Shown: positions 1-8,363, counted from the stretch's first letter. The stretch is DNA of 64,000 nt from Belnapia rosea (GCF_900101615.1 NZ_FMZX01000009.1:1-64000); one strand, 5' to 3'. The notes: generated by a model from the letters alone, not told the origin. Numbers and translations are program-made.

Positions 1-156
1 CGGCGCCACCGCGTCGAAAACCTGTTTTCCCGGCTCAAGGACTTTGCTCGCATCACCCTGCGACGCGACAAGACACGCCGCAGTTGGATGGGCTTCGCCC
101 ATCTTGCTGCCACCATGATCAACTTGCGCACCACTGAGTTCGGTCACAGACCCTAG
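1..156 (+). mobile_element. IS5-family transposase, C-terminal end (cut by window edge)
   Basis: The frame is open from base 1 to a TAG stop and encodes 51 residues beginning RRHRVENLFSRLKDFARI. The R-x-x-VE-x-x-FSRLKDF-x-R-I pattern followed by an FAHLAAT-x-I segment is the end of the DDE domain of IS5-type transposases (IS427/IS1031-like), including the catalytic Glu. The rest of the element lies outside the window. The last sense codons lie in what is probably the right terminal inverted repeat. The stop TAG could itself be a TNA-type target duplication (inference). Directly downstream is a 5'-truncated nuclease frame, which fits insertion of the element into that gene. Confidence 0.8.
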
Positions 157-590
157 AGAAGGGCTGCGCCCGCGCCACGGCTCCGGGGGAGGAGGCGCAG
201 GAGCGTGTGGTGCTCCTGAACCCTTGTCGTGCGTCGGACCCCATGCTGTTGGATTTCACTGATGATGGGCGTCCAACAGCGCGCCACCTCGACCAACCCG
301 GGCGTCGGTTTCGAGCCGAGACCTCCATCCGCCTCTATCATCTCGACCACACCGATCTCGTCGAACACCGCCGGCTTCTGGCCATCGAGCTTAACGAGAA
401 GATTGACGCCGCGAATGAACTCTACGACCGAGTGGATACCGGCGATCTCGCTATAGATCGTAGCTATAATAGTCATGTCCGTGATCTGAAGAACGCCATG
501 GCTGAACGCGCTGAGCTTTCGGCATTCGCACGCAAGATCGTCGCCGGGCGACGCGACCTTCCCTGGGTGGAGGAGCTGTTCCTAATCTGA
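157..590 (+). pseudogene. C-terminal remnant of an HNH-type nuclease (retron/Septu PtuB-like), truncated by the IS
   Basis: The frame is open immediately after the IS end and runs to TGA at 588-590, with no convincing start of its own; the first usable start is GTG 207. The visible pattern is ERVVLLNPCRASDP, then LLDFTDDGRP, then ETSIRLYHLDHTDLVEHRR, then a helical tail. This resembles the region after the HNH motif in TIGR02646/PtuB-type nucleases: an LLNP line, a dG turn, and I-x-x-L-x-L-x-x-x-x-L-x-x-x-R. The HNH catalytic residues would lie upstream and are missing, so the fragment should be inactive. The family assignment rests on pattern memory and is tentative. An uncharacterised small protein from GTG 207 (127 aa) is the alternative. 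Confidence 0.45.
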
Positions 591-882
591 GGGCCGGCGT
601 GTGTCGCCCGCGAGCAACTCTCTGTCCTTCGTTTCTTTTGGTCGGATGGTGAGCATGCTGAAGGTAGACCGTTCGTCCGCGGCACGTAGGAGCCAAGATC
701 AAGACGTTGACCCTTGTTGACTAAATCGCCCAACCCTCAAAGTCCAGAGAGTCTCCGTGGTTTCGCAGAGCTCACCTGACCTCGTTGTGGAACCAAGCTA
801 TCAAGATCATGGCTGAAGCCTACGGAAAACCTGTGGTTCAACGCAGCGCCGGTACTGCGAAGGAAATTCCGGGAAAGACCGA
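591..882. other. Non-coding gap between gene remnants
   Basis: No supported gene, RNA or clear hairpin was seen here. Codon composition is irregular in all frames. It joins the nuclease remnant to the permease remnant and is probably decayed sequence. Confidence 0.5.
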
Positions 883-1487
883 CTGGCGCTCTGGGCCTCG
901 CTGCTCGCGGTCCCGGTGCTGAGCTAGCGAGCGGATCGCTGCACCTTGATGGCATTTGGCCTCGGGCTCGCCGCAGTGCTGCTGGTGCTGGCTGGCACCA
1001 TAGGTGCCCGAGGGCCCGAGCGGTCTCGGGGTGGCGCTGGGGCTGGCGGCGAGCGCCACCTTCCGCGCAGGCACGGTGCTCAGCAAGAAGCTCGGCTTTC
1101 ATAGCCCCGTGCTGCTGATCACGGCCTGGCAGCTGCTCCTGGGGACGCCGCTGGTCTTTGCGGTGTGGCTGGTCCTGTACGACCATGCTTATCCCGCAGC
1201 CGGATGCTGGGCGCAGGCTCTTCGGCCTGTTCTTCATGGTCGTCTTCGCCAATGCCCTCGCTTACGCCGCGTAGTACGTTTTGGCAGAGCGGCTGAAGGC
1301 CAGCGTCGCCAGCCTCTCGCTGCTGGTGGTGCCCTGCATCGGTGTCGCCAGCAGCGCGGTGCTCGTACAGCGCGCGATTGGCCCCTTTGACGTCGCGGCC
1401 CTGGCCTGCGTGCTGGGCGCGATCGCTCTGGTAGTCCGGCGGCCCGCGATACCTCCAGCGCTGGAGACGCGTCAGCAGAGCGAGTGA
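883..1487 (+). pseudogene. EamA/DMT-family permease, degenerate
   Basis: Segments of the C-terminal half of a ten-helix drug/metabolite transporter are spread over three frames. Frame 883 gives LALWASLLAVPVLS, then a TAG, then MAFGLGLAAVLLVLAGT. Frame 1004 gives ALGLAASATFRAGTVLSKKLG and ITAWQLLLGTPLV. Frame 1281 gives LAERLKASVASLSLLVVPCIG and a final helix ending LVVRR. A second in-frame TAG (1272-1274) precedes YVLAERLKAS, where family members read Y-x-L-x-x-R-L-x-AS. With at least one nonsense codon and two frameshifts, and the N-terminal half missing, this is dead sequence. EamA proteins export amino acids or metabolites; the substrate cannot be told. Confidence 0.8.
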
Positions 1488-1847
1488 GCGGTACCAGCAA
1501 GACGCAAGCGTGCGGGTAGGATAGGTTCCGAATGGTCGACAGGGACCACCAATGGGCAAGAGGTTAAGGGAAGCGAGCGAAATTCGCGCTCCCTGACTCG
1601 ACCGGCAGGCGATCGAAAGCACAACTTGTGAGTGCCTGTCGTCGGTCAATATTCAATAATTTCAACTAGTTAAACCTTGTGGTGAAAATCACCCTACCCT
1701 CAACCTTCGGAGAGAACGCGCCCTTCGGAAAGAGAATTCCGACCTCGTTCCGCTTTTGCACCATCAAGGTCCGCGCGGAAAACCGCAGGAAACCTGCGCC
1801 TCACGGCGTGGTTGTCTGGGAGGGAGAATGGTTGGGTCAGGGCCGAC
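1488..1847. other. Intergenic region left of tRNA-Gly
   Basis: No gene was recognised. An imperfect hairpin of GGGAAGCG...CGCTCCC type lies at about 1568-1593. A short AT-rich patch lies at about 1648-1680, unusual against the GC-rich background. The right end lies just past the 3' terminus of the tRNA on the minus strand, the position where integrative elements normally attach. Confidence 0.5.
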
Positions 1848-1922
1848 TGGAGCGGGCGAAGGGATTCGAACCCTCGACCCCAACCTTGGCAAGGTTGTGC
1901 TCTACCCCTGAGCTACGCCCGC
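1848..1922 (-). tRNA. tRNA-Gly (anticodon GCC), with encoded CCA
   Basis: Read on the minus strand, the acceptor arms GCGGGCG and CGCCCGC pair perfectly. The D-arm carries GCTCAGGGGTAGAGC. The anticodon stem CAACC/GGTTG closes the loop TTGCCAA, giving anticodon GCC. The T-arm contains GGTTCGAATCC. The discriminator is T and the CCA is encoded (TGG at 1848-1850 on the plus strand). It decodes GGC/GGU glycine codons. Transcription is divergent from the CoA-transferase operon. The 3' end faces the decayed region with IS and nuclease remnants. Confidence 0.96.
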
Positions 1923-2046
1923 GCCGTTCGGCGCGGCGTCGATGTACCATAGTTTCTCCCTGGCGCAACCCCCCTTCGCAACGCCTCGGTCTGGACGGCT
2001 CTCCCGGCGCGGGCCACGCTCGGGCCGAAGCGCGGGAGGAAGGTAA

Positions 2047-2787
2047 ATGACCAAGCCGGGCAAGGCGTTCGACAATATGGTTGCGGCCGTGGCGGATATT
2101 CCGGACGGGGCGGTGATCGCCTTCGGCGGATTCGCCGGCCCTGGCACTCCCTACAACCTCACCAAGGCTTTGCTGGCACAGGGGGCGAAACGGCTTACCT
2201 GCATCGCCAACACCACCGGCGGGGCCCAGCAACCGCGCATGCCTGATATCGGCATGCTGGTGGAGAACGGCCAGGTGGCCAAGGTGATCTGCGCCTTCAC
2301 CGCGGCGACCCGCCCGACTGACCAATTGCCCTTCACGCCCTATTACGAGCGGGGCGAGGTGGAGGCGGAGTTGGTGCCGCAGGGGACGCTCGCCGAACGG
2401 CTGCGCGCCGCCGGCGCCGGCATTCCAGCCTTCTACACGCCAACCGCCGTCGGCACGGAACTGGCCAGGGGACGGGAGACGCGCATCATCCATGGTCGGG
2501 AATACCTGCTGGAATACGCCCTGCCCTGCGATTATGCATTCATCCGCGCCTGGCGCGCGGATGCGGCCGGCAACCTGCAATTCCGCCTGTCGCAGCGGAA
2601 TTTCGGGCCGTTGATGGCCATGGCCGCCAGAACCACCATTGTCGAAGTAGAAGAACCCATCCTGCCCGTTGGCGCCATCGACCCGGATCAGGTGCATACG
2701 TCGGGGATCTTCGTTCATCGCCTGGTACCGATCCCCCCGCCCCCAGAGGGCCTTTGGACCACCCGCCGGCAGGAGCGCGCGAAATGA
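2047..2787 (+). CDS. 3-oxoacid/acyl CoA-transferase subunit A
   Basis: Alpha subunit (246 aa) of a type I (SctA/GctA/CatI-like) CoA-transferase, which moves CoA between an acyl-CoA and a free acid. The family's glycine-rich loop is present as FGGFAGPGTP (residues 26-35), followed by NTTGGAQQPRMPDIG and a QGTLAERLRAAGAGIPAF segment. The start is supported by a strong GGAGGAAGG site six bases upstream. The stop overlaps the start of the B subunit (ATGA), so the two are translationally coupled. With the downstream hydroxylase and isomerase-like genes it suggests activation or ring-product catabolism of an organic acid; the substrate is unknown. Confidence 0.93.
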   Translation: MTKPGKAFDNMVAAVADIPDGAVIAFGGFAGPGTPYNLTKALLAQGAKRLTCIANTTGGAQQPRMPDIGMLVENGQVAKVICAFTAATRPTDQLPFTPYYERGEVEAELVPQGTLAERLRAAGAGIPAFYTPTAVGTELARGRETRIIHGREYLLEYALPCDYAFIRAWRADAAGNLQFRLSQRNFGPLMAMAARTTIVEVEEPILPVGAIDPDQVHTSGIFVHRLVPIPPPPEGLWTTRRQERAK

Positions 2788-3419
2788 GTGGGTGGGACCG
2801 GCAGCAGATGGCCGACCGCCTGGCGCGAGAGTTCCAGGATGGTTGGATCGTCAATCTCGGCGTCGGCATCCCGACGCTTTGCAGCAACACCGATATCGGC
2901 GACCGTGACATTATCTACCACGCCGAGAATGGCGTGATCGGCTACGGCCCTGTCCTGCCGCCAGGGCAGGAGGATCTGCATCTCGTCAACGCCGGCGGAC
3001 AGAATGTCTCACTGAGGCCGGGGGCCGCGATCGTCCATCATGCGGACAGCTTCGCCATCATCCGCTCCGGCCGCATCGATGTGACGGTGATGGGCGCCTA
3101 TGAGGTCGCCGCCAATGGCGACTTCGCCAACTGGCGAATTGGCGACGCCAAGGGTGGCGGCATCGGCGGCGCGATGGATCTCGCCGCCTGCGCACGCCGG
3201 GTCTTCATTATACTCGAGCATACGACGCGGACGGGGGAGCCACGGCTGCTCCGGGCGTGTAATTTGCCGGTGACGACGCGGGGCGTAGTCACGCTGGTCG
3301 CCACCAATCTCGGGCTCTTCGCCCCGGCCGGCGACGGTTTTGCAGTGCGGGAATTGGCGCCCGGGGTGAGTTTCGAAACGGCCCAGACCGCCACCGGCGC
3401 GCCGCTGCTGCCCGGATGA
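2784..3419 (+). CDS. 3-oxoacid/acyl CoA-transferase subunit B
   Basis: Beta subunit (211 aa) carrying the active-site glutamate. The motif HAENGVIG places this residue at Glu48; it forms the glutamyl-CoA thioester in this family. NLGVGIPTLCSN (residues 24-35) is the usual N-terminal glycine loop. The chosen ATG overlaps the A-subunit stop (ATGA); a longer frame start at 2754 would extend into the A gene and lacks a family match. The stop overlaps the ATG of a decayed GNAT gene in the same way, so this was once a longer coupled operon. Confidence 0.93.
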   Translation: MSGWDRQQMADRLAREFQDGWIVNLGVGIPTLCSNTDIGDRDIIYHAENGVIGYGPVLPPGQEDLHLVNAGGQNVSLRPGAAIVHHADSFAIIRSGRIDVTVMGAYEVAANGDFANWRIGDAKGGGIGGAMDLAACARRVFIILEHTTRTGEPRLLRACNLPVTTRGVVTLVATNLGLFAPAGDGFAVRELAPGVSFETAQTATGAPLLPG

Positions 3420-3879
3420 GCCAGCCCACCTTCCAGGTCACAAGGCTCCTCGTCTGGCCGCACCTCCTTGGAGGATACGGAGGCATGCTCCGCCATGGAC
3501 AAAGAGCCAGGGGTCGTGCGTTTCATCGATGGCTCCCGAGGTAAGGAGGTCGATCACCACGCGAGGCGCACGCGCGGCCCTGGCCACTCCACCTTGGCTG
3601 CTGGACCATTGAGCCGACGAGCCACTTCCTCGCCTGGGGTGCTGCTGCTCCCAAAGGATAGCCTTGGTCAGGGGCTGTGCAACCGAGGGGGCCGCCGCAT
3701 TGCTGGCACATGCTTTCGCCACTCTCGGGCTGCCGACGACCGTGGCTGGGATCAACCCGCCGAATTTCACCTCTCTCCGCGTCGCGGCGAAGCTCGGCCC
3801 GGTGGCGCAAGGGCGGGCGGGCGGCTACCCTCGCCAGGCGCTGCGTCGGAAAGAATGGCTGACGGTGCCGGGAGGATAG
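3416..3879 (+). pseudogene. GNAT-family N-acetyltransferase, frameshifted
   Basis: The original ATG at 3416 overlaps the CoA-transferase B stop. The frame gives SQPTFQVTRLLVWPHLL and then shifts. From about 3468 the next frame gives LEDTEACSAMDKEPGVVRFIDG, the usual N-terminal part of GNAT enzymes. From 3664 a third frame gives TEGAAALLAHAFATLGLP, then AGINPPNFTSLRVAAKLG, the acetyl-CoA-binding and C-terminal parts. The acetyl-CoA loop and the central strand are scrambled between about 3540 and 3660. At least two indels make it inactive. Its intact neighbours on both sides show the decay is local. Confidence 0.8.
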
Positions 3880-3883
3880 AGGG

Positions 3884-4489
3884 ATGGGCCTGCATATCGA
3901 CTACTACGCCTCGCTGAACTCGCCCTGGACGCATCTCGGCGCAGCGCGGATCGAGGCCTTGGCGGCGCAGCACGGCGCCTCCCTACGCATCTGGCCGGTC
4001 GATTTCGGTACCATCTTCGCCGGCTCAGGCGGCCTGCCACTGCCGAAGCGCAGCCCGCAGCGGCAGGCCTACCGCCTGCAGGAACTCGCCCGCTGGCGCG
4101 AGGCGCTGGGCATCCCTATCCAGATCCAGCCGAAGCACTTCCCAGCGAAGGAGTTGCCCGCCGCTGCCTGCGTCATCGCGGTACGGGAGACGATGGGCGA
4201 TGCGCCTGCCATCCGCCTCGCCCACCGGGTGCTGAAGGCTTGCTGGGAAGATGATCTCGATCCGGGCGAGGAGGCGACGCTCGTCCGTCTGATCGGCGAG
4301 GTCGGCCTGGACGGAGAGGCCGTGCTCGCCCTCGGCAAGGAGCCGCGCTGGGCAGAGATGCGCACGGCCGATAGCGAGCGGGCGCTGGCCCGCGGCGTCT
4401 TTGGCGCCCCTTCCTATGTCATCGGTGACGATATCTTCTGGGGCCAGGACCGGCTGGAATTCGTTGCCAAGCGGCTGGCGCGCGGCTGA
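3884..4489 (+). CDS. DsbA-family protein, 2-hydroxychromene-2-carboxylate isomerase-like
   Basis: A 201-aa protein of the kappa-class GST/DsbA fold. Features are the short N-terminal strand DYYASLNSPW with Ser13-Pro14-Trp15 in place of a CxxC motif, a helical insertion, and the C-terminal FGAPSYVIGDDIFWGQDRL segment typical of NahD-type isomerases. Those enzymes act with glutathione in naphthalene/aromatic side-chain catabolism; here the substrate is not known. A GGGAGGATAGAGGG Shine-Dalgarno precedes the ATG. The stop overlaps the next start (TGATG). Other members of this fold are thiol oxidoreductases, but the lack of a CxxC argues against redox activity. Confidence 0.85.
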   Translation: MGLHIDYYASLNSPWTHLGAARIEALAAQHGASLRIWPVDFGTIFAGSGGLPLPKRSPQRQAYRLQELARWREALGIPIQIQPKHFPAKELPAAACVIAVRETMGDAPAIRLAHRVLKACWEDDLDPGEEATLVRLIGEVGLDGEAVLALGKEPRWAEMRTADSERALARGVFGAPSYVIGDDIFWGQDRLEFVAKRLARG

Positions 4490-6801
4490 TGCCGGAGGGC
4501 GAGATCGGCCGCTCCGTCCGACGGCGGGAAGACCTGCGCTTCCTCACCGGGGCGGGGCGCTATGTCATGGATGTGGCAGTGCCGGGGGCGCTGCATGGCG
4601 TCGCCCTCCGCTCCCCGCACGCCCATGCCCGCATCCTCGGCATCGACACGGCGGCGGCATTGGCCATGCCCGGCATCCACCTCGTCCTGACCCATGCCGA
4701 CCTTCTGGCCGAAGGCATCGGTCCCCTGCCCTGCCCGGCCGTGGTCGTCACCGTCGCGCCGATCATTGTCCCGCCACGCGATGCCCTGGCCGCGGATACG
4801 GTGCGGCATGTGGGCGAGGCCGTTGCCTTCGTCGTGGCCGAGACCGCCGCCCAAGCGCGCGACGCGGCGGAGGCGATCCTGGTCGAGTACGAGACGCTGC
4901 CCGCCGTGGTGGAAAGCCGCGCGGCGCTTGCCCCCGGCGCACCGCAGCTTTGGCCCCAGGCGCCAGGCAATGCGGCCTTCCGCTTCGAGCGTGGCGACAA
5001 AGCGGCGGTCGAAGCCGCATTCGCCGTGGCCGCGCATGTGGTCGAGCTCGAGCTGATCAACAACCGCGTCCATGCTGCGCCGATCGAGCCACGGGCCGCC
5101 GTCGCCCGCTGGGACGGAGCACGGTTCGACCTGATGTTCAGCGGCCAGGGTGTGCATGGCATCCGTCGTCAGCTTGCCCAGGATGTCTTCCACCTGCCGG
5201 AGGAAGCCTTCCGGCTGCACTGCCCCGATGTAGGCGGCGGCTTCGGGTTGAAGAACTTCCTCTTCCCTGAATATGTCGCGCTGCTGCTGGCCGCCCGCCG
5301 CCTGGGACGGGCCGTGGTCTGGACTGCCGACTATACGGAGGATTTCCAGGCCGCCGTCCATGCGCGGGATCTGCGCGGCCGGGCCCGGCTCGCGCTCGAC
5401 GCCGAAGGGCGTTTCCTCGCCCTCCATGCCGATCTCGCAGCCGATATGGGGGCCTATTGCTCCTCCCACGGCCCCGCCTGCCCGACCAACTCCGTCTCGA
5501 CCGCCATCGGCGGCGTCTATGCCATCCCCTCCATCCGGCTTGAGGTGACCGGCGCCTTCACCAATACAGCGCCGGTCGATGCCTATCGCGGTGCCGGCAA
5601 GCCGGAAGCCAACTATCTGACCGAGCGGCTGGTCGAAGCCGCGGCCCGGCAACTCGCCCTGGATCCGGTTGAGCTGCGACGTCGCAACCTCATCACTGCC
5701 TTTCCCTATCGCAGCGCCCTTGGGATGCTGATGGATACGGGACGCTTCGCCGCCAACCTGAGCGAGCTGGAGGCGCTGGCGGACCGCAGCGGCTTCGCCG
5801 CCCGCCGGGCGGAAGGTGAAGCAAGGGGCCTGCTGCGCGGCCTCGGCATCGCCTGCTTCCTTGAGACCTCGCGTGGTGCGCCGCATGAATGGGCTGCGGT
5901 GCGCTTCGCGGATGATGGGATGGTGGAGCTCTGTCTCGGCACCCAGTCCAATGGCCAGGGTCATGAGACGAGCTTCCCGCAATTCGCCGCCGCCCATCTC
6001 GGCCTGCCGGCGGAGCGCTTCCGCCTGGTCCAGGCGGATACCGACACCATCCCCTTCGGCAATGGCCATGGCGGCGCCCGGTCGCTGCATGTCGGCGGCA
6101 CCGCGCTGGTGATGGCGATGGAGGCAGTGCTGGAGAAGGCGCGACCCATCGCCGCCCATCTCCTGCAGGCCGCGCCCGAGGCGCTGGACTATGCCGGCGG
6201 CCGCTTCCGGGTCCACGGCACCGAGCGCAGCGTGGCGCTGGAGGCTGTGGCCGAGGCAGCGCGGGATCCGGCCAACCTACCGGAGGGCACCGCGCCGGGC
6301 CTGGATGCCGAAGCGAAGAACCTGTCGGAACTCGTCACTTTCCCCTCCGGCGCCCATTGTGCCGAGGTGGAGATCGACCCGGAGACGGGGCAGGTGACCC
6401 TGCTGCGCTACCAAGCCGTGGACGACTATGGCCGACTCATTAACCCGCTACTGACGGCAGGCCAGGTACAGGGCGGCTTGGCCCAAGGCATCGGCCAAGC
6501 GCTGCTGGAGGAAGTGGCCTACGAACCTGGCTCCGGCCAGCTCCTTTCCGCCTCCTTCATGGATTACTGCGTTCCCCGCGCGGCGGACCTCCCGCCGCTG
6601 GAGATCGCCTTCGGTGAGTTGCCGACCGCTTCCAACCCGCTCGGCGTGAAGGGCTCGGGCCAAGCGGGGGCGATCGGTGCGCCGCAGACCGTCGTGGCGG
6701 CAGTGCTGGACGCGCTGGCGCCGCTCGGCATCGGCCATCTCGACATGCCGCTGACGGCCGAGCGCGTCTGGCGGGCGATCCAGGCTGCTACTCCGCAGTA
6801 A
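4489..6801 (+). CDS. Xanthine dehydrogenase/CoxL-family molybdopterin-binding large subunit
   Basis: A 770-aa molybdenum hydroxylase catalytic subunit. Order: the N-terminal aldehyde oxidase a/b hammerhead (GRSVRRREDLRFLTGAGRY), the MPT-contact motif VGGGFG at 248-253, AYRGAG at 365-370, GTQSNGQGHET, and the C-terminal motif. In characterised members the last motif is G-V-G-E-x-G, with Glu as catalytic base. Here codons at 6646-6672 read GVKGSGQAG, with CAA giving Gln725. The FAD (CoxM) and 2Fe-2S (CoxS) partners are not adjacent, so it must use partners elsewhere or act differently. The start overlaps the upstream stop. The 3' end overlaps the convergent Bug gene by 14 bases. Confidence 0.9.
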   Translation: MPEGEIGRSVRRREDLRFLTGAGRYVMDVAVPGALHGVALRSPHAHARILGIDTAAALAMPGIHLVLTHADLLAEGIGPLPCPAVVVTVAPIIVPPRDALAADTVRHVGEAVAFVVAETAAQARDAAEAILVEYETLPAVVESRAALAPGAPQLWPQAPGNAAFRFERGDKAAVEAAFAVAAHVVELELINNRVHAAPIEPRAAVARWDGARFDLMFSGQGVHGIRRQLAQDVFHLPEEAFRLHCPDVGGGFGLKNFLFPEYVALLLAARRLGRAVVWTADYTEDFQAAVHARDLRGRARLALDAEGRFLALHADLAADMGAYCSSHGPACPTNSVSTAIGGVYAIPSIRLEVTGAFTNTAPVDAYRGAGKPEANYLTERLVEAAARQLALDPVELRRRNLITAFPYRSALGMLMDTGRFAANLSELEALADRSGFAARRAEGEARGLLRGLGIACFLETSRGAPHEWAAVRFADDGMVELCLGTQSNGQGHETSFPQFAAAHLGLPAERFRLVQADTDTIPFGNGHGGARSLHVGGTALVMAMEAVLEKARPIAAHLLQAAPEALDYAGGRFRVHGTERSVALEAVAEAARDPANLPEGTAPGLDAEAKNLSELVTFPSGAHCAEVEIDPETGQVTLLRYQAVDDYGRLINPLLTAGQVQGGLAQGIGQALLEEVAYEPGSGQLLSASFMDYCVPRAADLPPLEIAFGELPTASNPLGVKGSGQAGAIGAPQTVVAAVLDALAPLGIGHLDMPLTAERVWRAIQAATPQ

Positions 6802-7757
6802 TTCCGGTTACCTGAAGCACCTTCGCCCAGCGAGTCTGCGCTGCTTCCAGATTGGCCTGGGTCGCCGCCGGTGGTGTCCAGGCGGCGTCGAGGCCGAGAT
6901 CGCTCAGCCGCCGCACGATCTCTGGTTGGGCCATGGCCCGTCGCAGCCCGTCCGCGAGGGTGGCCATGACCGGGGCTGGTGTCCGGGTCGGAGCCAGCAG
7001 CGGCACCACGCCATCCCAGTCGAACAGGGCGGGGTAGCCGAGTTCAAGGAAGGTCGGGGTCTCCGGTAGATAGAGCAGGCGCTTCGGGCCGAGCACCGCC
7101 AGGACCCGCAGCTTGCCTGCCTGGATATGCTCGCGGGTCGAGGTGTGGCTCACCAGACCGCATTGCACCCGCCCGGCCAGCATGTCGAGGATCAGAGGGT
7201 TCTCGCCACGATAGGCCACATGGGTCATCCCCAGCCCCTCGGCATCCGAGAGGAACTGGCTGAACACATGGCTGCCGGAGCCGGTGCCATAGGAGCCGTA
7301 GCTGAAAGAGTGGCCACGCGCCGCGGCAATGAACTCCGCCAGGTTCCGAGCCCCTGTCGATGCCTGGACCACGAAGGTTGCCGCCGCCGCGCCAACCTGC
7401 CCGACCGGGGTGAAGTCGCCGAGCGGGTCGTAAGGAAAGCGGCGAAACACCATCGGCGCCTGCATATAGGTCAGGATGGTGAAGAGCAGCGTGGTGCCGT
7501 CCGGCGGCGACTTGGCCACGTGATCGGCGCCGATCATGGCCGAGGCGCCGGAGCGGTTCTCCGCCACGATGGTGCGGCCAAGCGCCTCACCGAGGGCCGG
7601 GGCCACCGTACGCATCCAGGCATCGGTCGCGCCACCAGGCTGGAAGGGCAGAACCATGCGGATGGGGCCGGTCGGGCAGGGCCTCCAGCCCCTGGGCCCA
7701 GGCCTGCGTGTGAAGCGCTCCGGCCGCAAGGCCACAAAGCAAGCCGCGTCGCTGCAT
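6788..7757 (-). pseudogene. Bug/TctC-family tripartite tricarboxylate transporter binding protein, frameshifted
   Basis: Bug proteins are periplasmic receptors for carboxylates. The main frame contains IRMVLPFQPGGATD, ENRSGASAMIGADHVAKSPPDG, and the usual C-terminal lobes. The signal peptide lies in another frame: ATG at 7755-7757 gives MQRRGLLCGLAAGALHTQAWA, then LEALPDRP. The two are joined by one extra base in a four-base G run at 7664-7667 (plus strand); removing one base gives LPDRPIRMVLPF, the expected junction. So the gene is either newly broken or carries a sequencing error. A GGGAG ribosome site precedes the ATG. It lies downstream of an Rrf2-type regulator on the same strand. Confidence 0.85.
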
Positions 7758-7851
7758 CCCGTTGGTTCTCCCGTGGTCCCGTGTTCCCAGGATCCATGAC
7801 GGAAGCTTCAGAGTTTTCGCCGAGCGCGGCAACGCCGATCAAGGCCTGCCT

Positions 7852-8298
7852 TCAGATAACGAAGTTCAACGGCTCCACCACCGGCCGCTTCACCCCGGCC
7901 GCGGCCGCGCGCTTGATAAGATCAGCGACGGTCAGTTTGGTGAGATGGTCCCGGCAGAGACCCTCCAGCTCACTCCAGAGCGGCGCAACCACTGCCGCCT
8001 GAAGGCGGCCCTGGGGCGCATCGGGCGTGCTGTCCTCATCGAGGGCCGTGGCAACGATCTCGGCAAGGCGCAGGTCGCGCGGTGGCCGGCCGAGCCGGTA
8101 GCCGCCCTTCGGCCCGCGGATACTGTCGAGAAGACCAGCACGGGACAAAGCCTGCAGCACGGGCTCGATGCCACGCCGGGCCTGACCCAGGCGCTCGGCG
8201 ATATCGGCGGCACTTACCGCCTCGCTGCGCCCCGCATGGAAAGCGACATCCAGCATGATGGCGATGGCGGTCATCGCCCGTTCCCGCCGCAGCAGCAT
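7852..8298 (-). CDS. Rrf2-family transcriptional regulator
   Basis: A 148-aa winged-helix regulator starting MLLRRERAMTAIAIMLDVAF. The helix-turn-helix spans roughly residues 27-62 (VSAADIAERLGQARRGIEPV), followed by the wing GPKGGYRLGRPP. The three cysteines that bind Fe-S in IscR/NsrR are absent; only one Cys is present (about residue 114), so Fe-S sensing is unlikely. A GGGGAGG site precedes the ATG. The gene lies 94 bases upstream of the Bug protein on the same strand and may control that gene or the operon running toward it. Confidence 0.88.
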   Translation of the reverse strand: MLLRRERAMTAIAIMLDVAFHAGRSEAVSAADIAERLGQARRGIEPVLQALSRAGLLDSIRGPKGGYRLGRPPRDLRLAEIVATALDEDSTPDAPQGRLQAAVVAPLWSELEGLCRDHLTKLTVADLIKRAAAAGVKRPVVEPLNFVI

Positions 8299-8363
8299 CC
8301 GCGCAACCTCCCCGGCGATTCAACGCCCTGGGACCGTGATATGCCGATGCGCCTATATGGGCA

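Noticed and set aside
4414-6216. 600-residue minus-strand frame opposite the Mo hydroxylase
   Set aside because: The plus-strand protein has clear family motifs throughout; the minus frame has none.
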